From JABWBH01 sp964526695 (lineage in GTDB: Bacteria > Planctomycetota > Phycisphaerae > UBA1845), in contig CAZGJA010000019.1 in the NCBI GenBank assembly GCA_964526695.1, forward strand, positions 3,714 to 67,713: 64,000 bases of DNA. The letters run 5' to 3'. Of this stretch, positions 1 to 8,587 are shown in pieces. Numbering within the stretch: position 1 is the stretch's first letter; each line of letters opens with the position of its first letter. Below the pieces are notes generated by a model that saw only the letters and a list, made by a program, of their open reading frames with translations, was not told the origin of the DNA and ran no database searches. A program made the translations under genes and the position numbers.

Positions 1-276
1 GAAGCCCAACCCCAGAACAAGCAGCAGGAAACCGCAAACCGTTTCCCACCAAGAGCTGCCCCTGATGCCGATGTAGAGCACCGAATAGACCATCTGGAGA
101 GACGCAACCAAGGAAACAAGGACGCTCCAGACCAGCAACCGGCGAGGTCTCGCCGGAACCCACACTTGAACGTGCTCATCGTACTCCAGCCCGCACTCCG
201 GGCAGCGGTGGCGCGGCGGCAGGCCGATGAGGCTGTAGCCGCAGGACAGGCAGAAGTTGGCGGGTACTTTGGGCAT
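1..276 (-). CDS. Zinc-ribbon membrane protein, paralogue B (partial, C-terminus beyond window)
   Basis: An open frame starts at ATG 276-274 and runs without a stop to base 1 (92 codons seen). The first about 40 residues repeat the N-terminus of the upstream gene almost exactly: MPKVPANFCLSCGYSL, then GLPPRHRCPECG. This is a CxxC...CPxC zinc ribbon, followed by EHVQVW and then at least one hydrophobic span (from about residue 47). The start lies only 3 bases after the TGA of the gene upstream, so the two are probably co-transcribed and arose by tandem duplication. Zinc binding is inferred from the four cysteines. Function is unknown. The end lies outside the window. Confidence 0.7.
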   Translation of the reverse strand, partial: MPKVPANFCLSCGYSLIGLPPRHRCPECGLEYDEHVQVWVPARPRRLLVWSVLVSLVASLQMVYSVLYIGIRGSSWWETVCGFLLLVLGLGF

Positions 277-279
277 GCC

Positions 280-894
280 TCAGGATGGCTCCTGCCCCGT
301 GCTTTCAGGCGCGTCCGCAAACTCCTCACATCCCGCGTACGCGTCGAGCGCGGCGTCCACGGCATCCATGAACTGATCGGCCTCTGATTCGGTGGCGAAG
401 AAGGGGCTGATGTCCAGCTCGCGATCGGGGCCGGTTGCGAGGATCCACATGCTGTAAGTCCGCCCGAGCGAATCCTGTCGCTTGACGACTCGGACGAAGT
501 CCGTCCACGCAACGTGCTCGCGAAAACGTCCAGTCAAAACATCGATCCCTCTCCGCGTGAGTCCGAGTCGGAAACCTCCACGTTTCCAGCGGCGTAGAGT
601 GCGGAACCCGCTGAGGACGGCGAAGAAGAAAACCGCCAGGAGGAACGCATCGACCGCGACCCCCCACGAGTGGACCAGAACGACTGGGCGAGGAATCAGG
701 CACTGCGCATAGAACGGCCAACTGATAAGCGGCACGATGACGCCCCAGACGAGCATCCATCGCGGCTGCACGGGCCTCCACACTTGAACGTGCTCGTCAT
801 GCTCCAGCCCGCACTCCGGGCAGCGGTGGCGAGGCGGCAAGCCGCTGAGGCTGTAGCCGCAGGACAGGCAGAAGTTAGCGGGTACTTTGGGCAC
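280..894 (-). CDS. Zinc-ribbon membrane protein, paralogue A, unknown function
   Basis: 204 codons from GTG 894. The frame stays open further upstream (to 1098), but homology to the neighbouring paralogue begins at this GTG, which decides the start. Residues 8-30 hold CLSCGYSLSGLPP then RHRCPECG, a four-cysteine zinc ribbon. Two hydrophobic segments follow (about residues 45-65 and 75-95), then a soluble basic domain with W/F-rich strands (FRLGLTRRGIDVLTGRF) resembling a PH-like or DUF fold. Short zinc-ribbon membrane proteins like this are common as families in planctomycetes, but their role is not known. It is coupled to the paralogue at 1-276. Confidence 0.7.
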   Translation of the reverse strand: MPKVPANFCLSCGYSLSGLPPRHRCPECGLEHDEHVQVWRPVQPRWMLVWGVIVPLISWPFYAQCLIPRPVVLVHSWGVAVDAFLLAVFFFAVLSGFRTLRRWKRGGFRLGLTRRGIDVLTGRFREHVAWTDFVRVVKRQDSLGRTYSMWILATGPDRELDISPFFATESEADQFMDAVDAALDAYAGCEEFADAPESTGQEPS

Positions 895-1192
895 GGGGCG
901 GGATTTTAGCGGGGTTGCCCGGCGGCTTCCAGCGAAAAGAGAGGCGGCACAGCCGAGGTCTGCTCGACTGTGCCGCCGATGTTGATGCAAGTTTCGACGT
1001 GGCGGTGGCCGGCTCCCCAAGGTCCGCGCCGCGCCACTCACGCCACGCCCGCTGCGCCACGCCACGCCCGCTGCGCCGCGCCGCTCACACGGGTGCACCC
1101 GTTGCAGCGCCCGAAGTTCGCTCCCTTACGGTCGCGGCTCTGATTTTGGCGTTTTGGCGTTTCGACGTTTCGACGTTTCGACGTTTCTTCGC
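895..1192. repeat. Gene gap with two short tandem repeats
   Basis: There is no gene in this gap. It contains a 19-bp direct repeat, two perfect copies at 1040-1058 and 1059-1077. It also has an 8-bp array at 1144-1187 (two TTTTGGCG units, three TTTCGACG units and a partial unit). The 8-bp array is the reverse complement of the family found again at 38694-38766. A copy of a dispersed palindrome arm (ccgtaagggagcg type, minus strand) lies at about 1113-1141, with relatives at 43946 and 52355. Confidence 0.75.
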
Positions 1193-2335
1193 CTACTCGT
1201 CGTTCGTCGGGCCGACGCAGACCATCCACAGCTTGAAGAAGTTCATGATCTGCGCCTTCGTCAGCTTGTTGGCGTTCAGCGCGTACGTCACCTTGCTGCT
1301 CGAGGGCGATTCGCCGCCCGAAATGAGCGTGTCCACGTAATCGATCTTGCCTGTCAGGCACGGGATCGACGCGTCCACCGCGAAGAACGCGGCCTCGTCG
1401 GACATGCCCTCAAACGCCGCGCCCTCGCCCGTGGCGGTGCGGTTCTTCTCCTCGTTGAACCGCAGGTTGAAGTCGTAATAGCCCTTGCCGTTGGTTTCGC
1501 GGTTGGGATCCTCGACCCACTTGATCGAGCCGGTCACGACGTCCTCGTACTCCTTGCCGTTGAGCGTGTAGCGGAAGCGGACGCCGTCGGTGTACCAGTT
1601 GCCAGTCTCGTAGTCGTAGTCGAGCCGGCCGGTGGCGGTCGTGCGCGGGTACGTTTCCATCGGCCCCTTGGCGAGGACGATGTTGTCGAAGCGCATCGGG
1701 TCGCTCTTGGTGACCTTCATCTCGACAGTCTTCTTGCCGACGACGCGCTTGAACGTGTACGCCGCAAGGCTCTCCTTCTTCTCGGCCTTGCCCATGAGGC
1801 GACCGCCGAACGGGTCGGTGAACGCCTGCGCCGAGCCGATCGCGTCGATGGCGATTCGCAGCGCGCTTTGCTGGTCCTTGCCCTTGGACAGGTCGTAGGC
1901 GCCGGAGGCCGTGTCGATCGGGACCGTGCCGACCCACTTGCCGACGGGTTTCTTCTGCTTGAGATCCTTGGGGTTCATGACGAACAGCGAGACATCGAAG
2001 CCGATCTGCGCGCTTTGCTTGGAGCGGGCCAGCGTCTTGGTGTAGACGTTGGGCTGGCGCGTGATCAGGCCGGAGAACTGGGTCGTCTCGGCCACGGTGA
2101 TGTCGAGCTTGTACTCGTCCTTGACGCCGGGCTTGGGCGAGCCGGGCTTGAAGTCACCGCTGTTGTCGATCTCCGTCCGCGTGCGGAAGGTGATGTCCAT
2201 CGTGCCGGCGATGACGTTGTCCTTGGTGATCTGCTCCGGCTCCTGCGCTGCGCTCATCGGCGCGAGCACGAGCATCGCGCCCACGGCGCATCCGAGCAAC
2301 ATCCACCCCTTCATTCGGCGCTGCGAGTTTCGCAT
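1193..2335 (-). CDS. Secreted protein of unknown function
   Basis: 380 codons. The start chosen is ATG 2335, which has AGGAG 8 bases upstream; a GTG at 2344 lies inside that ribosome site. A signal peptide is clear: MRNSQRRMKG, then a hydrophobic stretch ending near SAAQ at about residue 31. The mature part is mostly beta-rich and polar, with repeated DYDYETGNWYTDG-like and YDFNLRFNEE segments, and has no catalytic motif I recognise. The C-terminus reads KAQIMNFFKLWMVCVG. It is a single gene with its own probable promoter at 2457-2485. A periplasmic or outer-surface location is inferred from the signal peptide. Function is unknown. Confidence 0.75.
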   Translation of the reverse strand: MRNSQRRMKGWMLLGCAVGAMLVLAPMSAAQEPEQITKDNVIAGTMDITFRTRTEIDNSGDFKPGSPKPGVKDEYKLDITVAETTQFSGLITRQPNVYTKTLARSKQSAQIGFDVSLFVMNPKDLKQKKPVGKWVGTVPIDTASGAYDLSKGKDQQSALRIAIDAIGSAQAFTDPFGGRLMGKAEKKESLAAYTFKRVVGKKTVEMKVTKSDPMRFDNIVLAKGPMETYPRTTATGRLDYDYETGNWYTDGVRFRYTLNGKEYEDVVTGSIKWVEDPNRETNGKGYYDFNLRFNEEKNRTATGEGAAFEGMSDEAAFFAVDASIPCLTGKIDYVDTLISGGESPSSSKVTYALNANKLTKAQIMNFFKLWMVCVGPTNDE

Positions 2336-3130
2336 GGGAATCACTCCTTTCGTGAATTGTGAACCGACGGGGCCAAGGCGGCGCGCACCCCGCGCCTGCC
2401 GCTGTCCTCATCGGCAAGATCATCTTCCCACGGCAAGGGCCGTGTATTCGTTATAAATCCTAAGCGAGATTCGAGGGGGCGGCAAAAGCTCGCCGGCCGA
2501 CGGCTTGGGCCCGCGGCGGTGAAACCCAGGGGGGGTTTCAGATTTGGGGGGCAAGCTGGATTGGGGGCTGCGGGAGCCGGTCACCAGCCTCCTCGGCAAA
2601 CGATCCGGCGTCTTCGACCCTGTGCACAGTTGTCGTCTGCGGCGTTCAAGCGGAACCGCGCATGGCTCATCCTGGTTCGGCTGGCGGGCGAAGCAATGCC
2701 CCAGCTCGCAGCCGCTGGCGCGAGTTCGCGTGTTTTGGGTGAGTTGCCGTGGGCCGGCTTCTGCCGGACGGTTTTTGCCGCCGCCTTGCTGAAAGCGTGG
2801 CATGTGTAACCTGCTGACTCGAGCAAAATCAGAATCCGTGCAGCGAGCCGCGAACTTCAGGCGGCGTGAGTTCACGCATGAGAAGGCGCCATCCGCTCCG
2901 GAATCACCGCTGCGCGAAAGCGAATACTGCTCTGGTGTGCCGGCTCAGAAAGACTGCATCATGTTCCGACCGAGCCGCGCCTGCCAGGAAGCGGTATCAG
3001 CGACGCTCACCGTACTCGCTTCCTGACGGGCGCGGCTCAGACGGATGACCGCGGGCCAAAGCGGCGTGGCTTCGAGCGGCAAGGCATGGTTCAATCGCCC
3101 GCCGCGTGCTGATCATCCCGGCAGCGCCAA
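2336..3130. other. 795-bp gap with promoter and hairpin repeats
   Basis: No convincing gene is present. It holds the minus-strand promoter of the secreted protein (2457-2485). It also holds a hairpin GAAACCC/GGGTTTC near 2520-2540 and, around 2735-2800 (minus), a copy of the repeat that encodes GGGKNRPAEAG in a spurious frame. The same repeat is found on the plus strand at about 21155-21200. A repeat arm around 2990-3040 (gcgcccgtcaggaagcg, minus) is related to the inverted repeat at 43946-44014. Short open frames here are built from these repeats. Confidence 0.6.
2457..2485 (-). promoter_or_regulatory. Sigma-70-type promoter, TTGCCG-N17-TAGGAT
   Basis: On the minus strand, TTGCCG (2485-2480) is followed after 17 bases by TAGGAT (2462-2457). 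It lies about 120 bases upstream of ATG 2335 of the secreted protein. The TTGC core of the -35 matches the other promoters seen in this window. No transcription data are available. Confidence 0.45.
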
Positions 3131-3946
3131 TCATCCGATCAGCGTCTGCGCGGCGCCCAGGATCATCCGTCCGGCCACGTAGACCAGCAGCGTGATGAAG
3201 CCCATCGCCAGCTTGCGCCGGGGCAGGCGATGCACCAGGCGAGCGCCGTACGCGCTGCCGATCATGGCCGTCGGGATCAGCAGCGCCGCCAGGAGGAACG
3301 GCGATCGCGCGTGCGCGGCGCCGTCCGCGTGGACCGCCCAGTTCTTCACGAACGCCCCGACGAAACTCGTGGCGGCGATGGTGGCCGAGGAGTTGGCGAT
3401 CGCGGTCGTGAGGCGCATCCCCAGGAATCGCCGCTGCATCGGCACGGCGACGACCCCCCCCCCGACGCCCAACATGCCGCCGATCACGCCCGTCGGCACG
3501 GCCACCAGCACCGCGCGGGGCCACGTCAGCCTGTCCGACGACTCGGTCGCCGCGGCGGATGCCGGCGGGCGGACGAGGCGCAGCACCTCGATCCCCGCGC
3601 AGGTCAGCACGAACACGCCGAAGAGCAGCCGCAGGGTGGCCTCGCCGTCGCCTTTGAAATACCGCAATTCGCTGAGCAGCACGCCCAGCACCATCGCGCC
3701 CAGCGCGGGCGGAATCAAACGGACCAGCACGCCCCGGTCGATCGCCCCCGCGCGCGCATGCTGCTGCACCGCCGGCAGCACGAGGAAGAAGTTCACGATC
3801 ATCGCCGCAGCCTGGTAGAGATGCTGATCGGGACCGAGCAGCCACGTCATGGCGGGAATCATCACGACGCTGCCGCCGATGCCGAACAGCCCGCCGGCGA
3901 CGCCCGCGATCAAGCCCACCCCCAGCAGCATGAGGACTTCGGTCAC
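3131..3946 (-). CDS. TauE/SafE-family sulfite/anion exporter permease
   Basis: About 271 residues, the usual size for this family. There are two halves, each with a glycine-rich hairpin: GVAGGLFGIGGSVVMIP near the N-terminus and GVIGGMLGVGGGVVAVP near residue 170. This is the duplicated TauE signature, with about eight hydrophobic spans. The family moves sulfite, sulfoacetate or other small organosulfur anions across the inner membrane; the substrate here is not predictable. GTG 3946 is preferred because the frame upstream overlaps the ABC permease, whose TGA is at 3956-3954. A run of ten G (3454-3463, C on the plus strand) encodes the three glycines of the second motif. It may be co-transcribed with the ABC genes upstream. 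Confidence 0.85.
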   Translation of the reverse strand: MTEVLMLLGVGLIAGVAGGLFGIGGSVVMIPAMTWLLGPDQHLYQAAAMIVNFFLVLPAVQQHARAGAIDRGVLVRLIPPALGAMVLGVLLSELRYFKGDGEATLRLLFGVFVLTCAGIEVLRLVRPPASAAATESSDRLTWPRAVLVAVPTGVIGGMLGVGGGVVAVPMQRRFLGMRLTTAIANSSATIAATSFVGAFVKNWAVHADGAAHARSPFLLAALLIPTAMIGSAYGARLVHRLPRRKLAMGFITLLVYVAGRMILGAAQTLIG

Positions 3947-3953
3947 GCGGGCG

Positions 3954-6890
3954 TCACTCCACCCCAAGGGCGGCGAGCACATTGTCGCGCGCCGCCCGCC
4001 GCGCCGGCTTCAATCCCGCCAGCAGACACACCGCCACCGTGACGCCCACCGCCAGCGCGATCGTGTCCCACGGAATCACCCACGGCACGGTCAGCCCGGC
4101 CATGTTGCTGGATATCAGGTTCGCGCTGCGCGCCGAATAAAAGCCCAGCCCCAGCCCCATGATGCTGCCCAGCAGGCCCAGAGTGACGGCCTCGGCGAGC
4201 ACGAGCCGCAGCGTCTGCCCGCGGGTCATGCCGATGGCGCGGAGCATGGCGATGGCCTTGGCGCGCATCGCCACGCGCACCATCATCAGGTTGGCGATGC
4301 CCAGCGAAGCAATGACCAGCGCGAAGCTCGGCGCCCACGTCACCAGCCTCACGCCGCGGCGCACGTCCTTTTTCAGCATCTCGCGCATCCGGGCGATGGA
4401 GCCGACGATCGCGTCGGGCCGGTCGATCGCATACGCGATGTGCAGCAGGACCAGCCGCTCGCGGAATCCGTCCCAGCGGTCCTGCGGCGTGCGATTCTCC
4501 CAGCGGCGCTGCACGTATCCCAGGGCGCGCCGGCACCGTTCGAGAAACGCCTCCGCGCCCATCGGCGGAAGCGGCGCACGACCCTCGAGCCATTCCCGCA
4601 CCGCAGGCTCGAATTCGTGAAACGTCGCCTGCGCCTCGGGCATTTGCGGCAGCCATTCCATCAGGCGCCGCCCGGCCTCCTCCAGCGTGGGCTGCGTCGG
4701 CGGCTCGGCGGCGGCGAAGTAATCCGGCGCGGGCGTCGTGGGGATTTCGAGGTTGCACATCATCATGGCCACGCGGTCGATCTTGAAGTACTTGACGAGG
4801 TCTTCCCGCGTGCCCAGCACGGCGCTGGCGGCGGCGAACTGCATGTAGTTCTCCGCGCCGAAGAAGTTCACGGCCAGGTCGAGGGCGGGCGATTCCACCA
4901 CGTCGGCCACTTCGAATTCGTGCGACAGCGCCCCGATGGTGACGCGCACCTTGTCGCCCTTGCGCAGCCCCTTGCTGCGCGATGTCTGCGGCGGCACGAG
5001 CACGTACCCGCCCGCGTGCAGCTTGGCGCGAACTTCCTCCGTATCGCTCTCCGCGAAGCCGAGCTTGGCGAGTTGCAAAAACGTGTCCACGTCGCCCGCG
5101 ACGAACACCGGGCGGGTGAGCTTCTCGAAGAGCGCGGCGAGCAGCGTATTCTCTTTCGAAGCATCGGCGCGGACGGGTTCGAGCTTGCAGTCCACGTCCG
5201 ACGTGACGGAGATCTTGCCCACGCCGGGGATCCGCGACGCCCGCTCCACCGCGTCATACGCAACATGGTCGTGCGTCCACACGAACGCCTCCGGCAGGCG
5301 GCTGGGGAAATCCCAGAACACCATCACCCCTTCCGCGCGAACGGCCGTGTACACGATCAGCGACAGCCCCGCCATCAGCACCCAGCACACGCCCGCCGAG
5401 AGCCACGGCGCTTTGCCGAACTGGTCGCGCGCCAGCGCGGGCCGCAGCATCAGCAGCGGGCCGGCAATCGAGGCACAGGCGGAACCCAGCAGCCACACCA
5501 CCATCGGCGCGATCAGCACGAAGCCCAGCCCCAGCGTCATCAATCCCGCGAACAACCCGTCCGCCCGGACCCAGTACGCCGGATTCATGCCGCCGTGAAG
5601 CAGATACTCATGCACGCCGATCAGCGCCAGCCCGACGCCGCACGCCACGACGAGATACTTCTTGCGCGTCGGCTTGGCCTCGGGCAGCGCGGCGCGCAGC
5701 GGCGTCACCGCGCAGACCTGCACCATCAGCAGCGAAAGGCACATCGCCCAGACGATGGCCACGCAGATGAACGCGATGAGCAATCCCCATCGGCTCAGCG
5801 GCTGGTCGAAAACGTCCGTGGACTGCCCCTCGAACTTGATATTCCCCGCAAACCAGAGTCCCAGCTTCACCAGCGTCCACCCCAGCGGCACGCCGAGTAC
5901 GGCGCCGAGCAGCGTCGGCGGCGTGATCTGCACCGCGACCAGACCGGCCAGTTGCGCCCGCGTAAACCCGATGCAGCGCATCACGCCCAGCGTGCGCCCC
6001 TGCCGGTAGAGCGAGGCGCTCATCGTCGTCAGCATGATGAAGAACGCCGCCAGCAGCGCCACCGCCGCCACCATGACCACCATCAGGCGCGTGATCCGCT
6101 CCGCCTCTTCGAGCTGCGCCAGGCGCGCGGCCGCGGTCGATACTTCATAAGGCAGCCCCTTGGTGCGCAGCAGTTCGCGCGCGGCGGCCTCCGCGCGGCG
6201 GATGGCCTGCTGCGAAGCGTCCTGAAGCTGCACGTCGATGAGCGTGGCGACGCCCGGCTGGTTCTTAAGCGTCTGCACGTCGGCGATCGAGGCGTAAGCG
6301 ATGGGCTGCTGAAAATCAGCGAGGCGCCGGCTGTCAAAGACGCCCACGATGGTGAACGTCGTCGGCGGGGCCGTGTCATACGACGCGAGGTCCACCGTTC
6401 CGCCCAGCGCCACGCGAAGCTCGTCGGCGAGCTGCTTTTCCAGCACGATGGCGTCATGATCGCCCGGCTCGATCATCCGCCCTTCGAGGTTGGGCACGGT
6501 CAGGAACGGGGCGAAGGTCGCCGGGTCGATGCCGATCAGCTCGACCCATTGCAGACGATGCTCGGGATCGGTGACGCCTCCCGCGGGGATCGCAACCACG
6601 CGGCGCATCAGCCGCGCCGTGACGTGCGCGACATTGTCGATGCGGGCGAGTTCGTCCGCGAAGGAGGCCTGAAGTTGCCCCAAGTGCGCGCCGGGCGGAG
6701 CGACGCTCAAATGCGCCTGACCCAGCCAGCGGACCACCAGATCGCGCCGGACCAGCGTGAGCGCGGACTCGTAGAAGGTCGTCATGGCCACGACGATCGC
6801 CACGCCGAGCGCGACGGCGATCACGCTGGCGATCGCCGGTCCGCGGTCAGCCGACCAGTTCCGCATACCGAGCTGCCACCAGCGCCGCAT
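3954..6890 (-). CDS. ABC transporter permease, FtsX/MacB type, two FtsX domains
   Basis: 978 residues. Residues about 18-38 form a first membrane helix, followed by a MacB-like periplasmic domain (about 40-265). Next come three FtsX helices (about 270-400) including the sequence RQGRTLGVMRCIGFTRAQL. A second half ends with RAKAIAMLRAIGMTRGQTL and two more helices before KPARRAARDNVLAALGVE. The two FtsX domains in one chain mean one polypeptide could supply both permease halves. It overlaps the ATPase gene upstream by 44 bases. Such systems work in lipoprotein release, macrolide or peptide export, or envelope stress. The cargo is not known. Confidence 0.85.
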   Translation of the reverse strand: MRRWWQLGMRNWSADRGPAIASVIAVALGVAIVVAMTTFYESALTLVRRDLVVRWLGQAHLSVAPPGAHLGQLQASFADELARIDNVAHVTARLMRRVVAIPAGGVTDPEHRLQWVELIGIDPATFAPFLTVPNLEGRMIEPGDHDAIVLEKQLADELRVALGGTVDLASYDTAPPTTFTIVGVFDSRRLADFQQPIAYASIADVQTLKNQPGVATLIDVQLQDASQQAIRRAEAAARELLRTKGLPYEVSTAAARLAQLEEAERITRLMVVMVAAVALLAAFFIMLTTMSASLYRQGRTLGVMRCIGFTRAQLAGLVAVQITPPTLLGAVLGVPLGWTLVKLGLWFAGNIKFEGQSTDVFDQPLSRWGLLIAFICVAIVWAMCLSLLMVQVCAVTPLRAALPEAKPTRKKYLVVACGVGLALIGVHEYLLHGGMNPAYWVRADGLFAGLMTLGLGFVLIAPMVVWLLGSACASIAGPLLMLRPALARDQFGKAPWLSAGVCWVLMAGLSLIVYTAVRAEGVMVFWDFPSRLPEAFVWTHDHVAYDAVERASRIPGVGKISVTSDVDCKLEPVRADASKENTLLAALFEKLTRPVFVAGDVDTFLQLAKLGFAESDTEEVRAKLHAGGYVLVPPQTSRSKGLRKGDKVRVTIGALSHEFEVADVVESPALDLAVNFFGAENYMQFAAASAVLGTREDLVKYFKIDRVAMMMCNLEIPTTPAPDYFAAAEPPTQPTLEEAGRRLMEWLPQMPEAQATFHEFEPAVREWLEGRAPLPPMGAEAFLERCRRALGYVQRRWENRTPQDRWDGFRERLVLLHIAYAIDRPDAIVGSIARMREMLKKDVRRGVRLVTWAPSFALVIASLGIANLMMVRVAMRAKAIAMLRAIGMTRGQTLRLVLAEAVTLGLLGSIMGLGLGFYSARSANLISSNMAGLTVPWVIPWDTIALAVGVTVAVCLLAGLKPARRAARDNVLAALGVE

Positions 6891-7599
6891 TCGACTCTCC
6901 GCCGGGCTGACATTCGCCGGCTGACAGACCGTCCTTCAGAAAGACGACGCGATCGGCGTAGGACGCGCCGCGCGCCTCATGCGTCACCGTCACCACCGTC
7001 GTGCCCTCCTGCCGCGCCAGTGAGGCGAGCAGTTTCCAGATGTCCTCGCCGTGACGCGTGTCGAGGTTGCCCGTCGGCTCGTCGGCCAGCACGATCGCCG
7101 GGTTCATCATCAGCGCGCGGGCAATGGCCACGCGCTGCTGTTCGCCGCCGGACAGCGCCTGAGGGCGGTGCGTCATGCGGTTCTTCATGTCCACTCGGGA
7201 CAGGAGACTCTCCGCGCGCCTCACGCCGTCGCCCCCGTCCACGCCTTCGAGAATGCGCGGAATAGTCACGTTTTCCAGGGCGCTGAGCGTGGGCAGGAGA
7301 TTGTACGACTGGAAGATCAGCCCGATGCGCCGTCGGCGAAACAGCGTGCGATCGCGGTCGCTCATCGTGGCGAGATCGCGGCCGTCGATGAAGATCGAGC
7401 CGGAGGTGGGCCGATCCAGCCCGGCCATCAGGTGCAGCAGCGTGCTCTTCCCCGAGCCGCTGGCGCCCATGATGGCGACGAACTCGCCGGCGCGCACCTG
7501 CAGGGAGACGCCGCGCAGCGCCTGGACGACGCCCGCGTCGCTGTCGAAGGACTTGCACACCTCTACGACGCCAAGGACCGCGTCCGCCATGTCCGGCAT
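6847..7599 (-). CDS. ABC transporter ATP-binding protein, LolD/MacB type
   Basis: 250 residues. Walker A is GASGSGKST (45-53), followed by a Q-loop segment LIFQSYNLLPTLSALENV. The signature is LSGGEQQRVAIARAL and Walker B is IVLADEPTGNLD. The LLPTLSALENV segment and EPTGNLD are typical of the LolD/MacB/FtsE subfamily that pairs with FtsX-fold permeases, matching the downstream partner. It provides ATP hydrolysis at the cytoplasmic face. The start at 7599 has no strong ribosome site; MADAVLG at 7590 is an alternative. It overlaps the permease gene by 44 bases, which indicates translational coupling. Confidence 0.93.
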   Translation of the reverse strand: MPDMADAVLGVVEVCKSFDSDAGVVQALRGVSLQVRAGEFVAIMGASGSGKSTLLHLMAGLDRPTSGSIFIDGRDLATMSDRDRTLFRRRRIGLIFQSYNLLPTLSALENVTIPRILEGVDGGDGVRRAESLLSRVDMKNRMTHRPQALSGGEQQRVAIARALMMNPAIVLADEPTGNLDTRHGEDIWKLLASLARQEGTTVVTVTHEARGASYADRVVFLKDGLSAGECQPGGESNAALVAARYAELVG

Positions 7600-7902
7600 G
7601 TTAGCAACGATCCCCGGTGGAAACTACGAGCGCCATCAGAAACTGCGCGAACACGTGGAAACAAAGCAAGCGACGTCCCCGCGACAACAGGGACGCCGCC
7701 CGCTTTAGTATTCGTGCCGGAATGTCCGGCGATTTGTCTGAACGTGTCGATCGCGCCGCGCGAAGTCGAACCGCCGACCGGGCGAGCGGACCTGCTCGAC
7801 AGGCGCAGCTTCCCATGCACGCAGGCTCAGCGACGCGCGCTCGCGTAGCCGGAAGCGCGGACGCTGCCCCCGATTCTGCCGCGCCGCGCGTCCGCGAAGA
7901 CG
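7600..7902. other. 303-bp gap
   Basis: No gene recognised. It contains one clear hairpin (7671-7699), listed separately as a possible minus-strand terminator. I checked for a tRNA because of a TTCGA motif near 7765 on the minus strand, but the arms do not pair. Confidence 0.5.
7660..7699 (-). terminator. Possible intrinsic terminator
   Basis: On the minus strand, GCGGCGTCCC (7699-7690) and GGGACGTCGC (7680-7671) pair over ten positions with one mismatch and a 9-base loop. They are followed by a T-rich tail, TTGCTTTGTTT. It lies downstream of the small Pro/Ala-rich gene ending at 7903 and upstream of the ABC ATPase. Confidence 0.45.
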
Positions 7903-8235
7903 TTAAGCCGGGGGAGAGGTGTTGATCTTCTCCGGCGCCTTGGTGTCGGGCCGAGTCCTGGGCGCCTTCTCCGGTTCCTTCTCGGCGGGCGCGGGCGCCG
8001 CATCTTCCTTGGGCTGCTCGCGATCCGGCTCCGCATCGGGAGCACGACCCTTCGGCGCTTTGGCCTTGGTTTCTTCCGGTGTTTCAGCCGGTGCCGGGTT
8101 CACGACCGGCGGCGGAGTGGAATCCTCTCCGGACGGCCAGAACCAGTACGCGCCGAGGGCGAGCACCACCGCGCCGAGAACGGCACCCATGACGACATTC
8201 TTGTTTCCACCCGATGCACTTGCCTTGGTTGCCAC
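7903..8235 (-). CDS. Small membrane-anchored Pro/Ala/Glu-rich protein
   Basis: 110 residues from GTG 8235, which has GGAGG 8 bases upstream; this ribosome site decides the start over longer frames. A single membrane helix (MGAVLGAVVLALGAYWFW, about residues 14-31) follows a short positively charged N-terminus. The rest is a low-complexity proline, alanine, glutamate and lysine tail ending EKINTSPPA. The likely topology is N-in with the tail in the periplasm. Function is unknown. The composition suggests a spacer or cell-wall-spanning tail. Confidence 0.6.
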   Translation of the reverse strand: MATKASASGGNKNVVMGAVLGAVVLALGAYWFWPSGEDSTPPPVVNPAPAETPEETKAKAPKGRAPDAEPDREQPKEDAAPAPAEKEPEKAPRTRPDTKAPEKINTSPPA

Positions 8236-8587
8236 GATGGACACCTCCAAATCTCGATTCAGACACCGTGCGATACCCCAGGGGACTGATCCCATGGACG
8301 CACGGGGGTTCATTATCTACCCATACACAAGTCGGTCAAACGCGCTTCAGCGCAGCGTTCGTCGGTCGGAAAACCACACGCACGACGAGGCACGTCAAGT
8401 CGAGCATGGCGGGCGCCGATCCCCGACAAGTCGGTCCGCCGACGTTAGTTAGACGCTTGGCAGCTCCCGCAGTTCCCTATGCCGTGATCGCCGCTGCTCC
8501 CGAAGGGCGTGTAGCTCGGCTCCCCCGTAGGGCGTAGCCAGCCCTGCGCGCAACTCGGGGTTCGGCGTCTCTGCGTCGATCTTCCCT
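8236..8587. other. 352-bp gap, nothing recognised
   Basis: No gene, clear promoter or repeat family was seen. Open frames here are short and continue as shadows of neighbouring genes. Confidence 0.4.

Noticed and set aside
3849..7265. Very long open frame on the plus strand opposite the ABC genes
   Set aside because: It is antisense to two clear ABC genes and reads as His/Arg/Gln-rich low-complexity sequence, the usual effect of GC-rich codon bias on the opposite strand.
7735..7870. Possible tRNA on the minus strand (TTCGA motif)
   Set aside because: The T-arm and acceptor bases do not pair and there is no anticodon arm of the right length.
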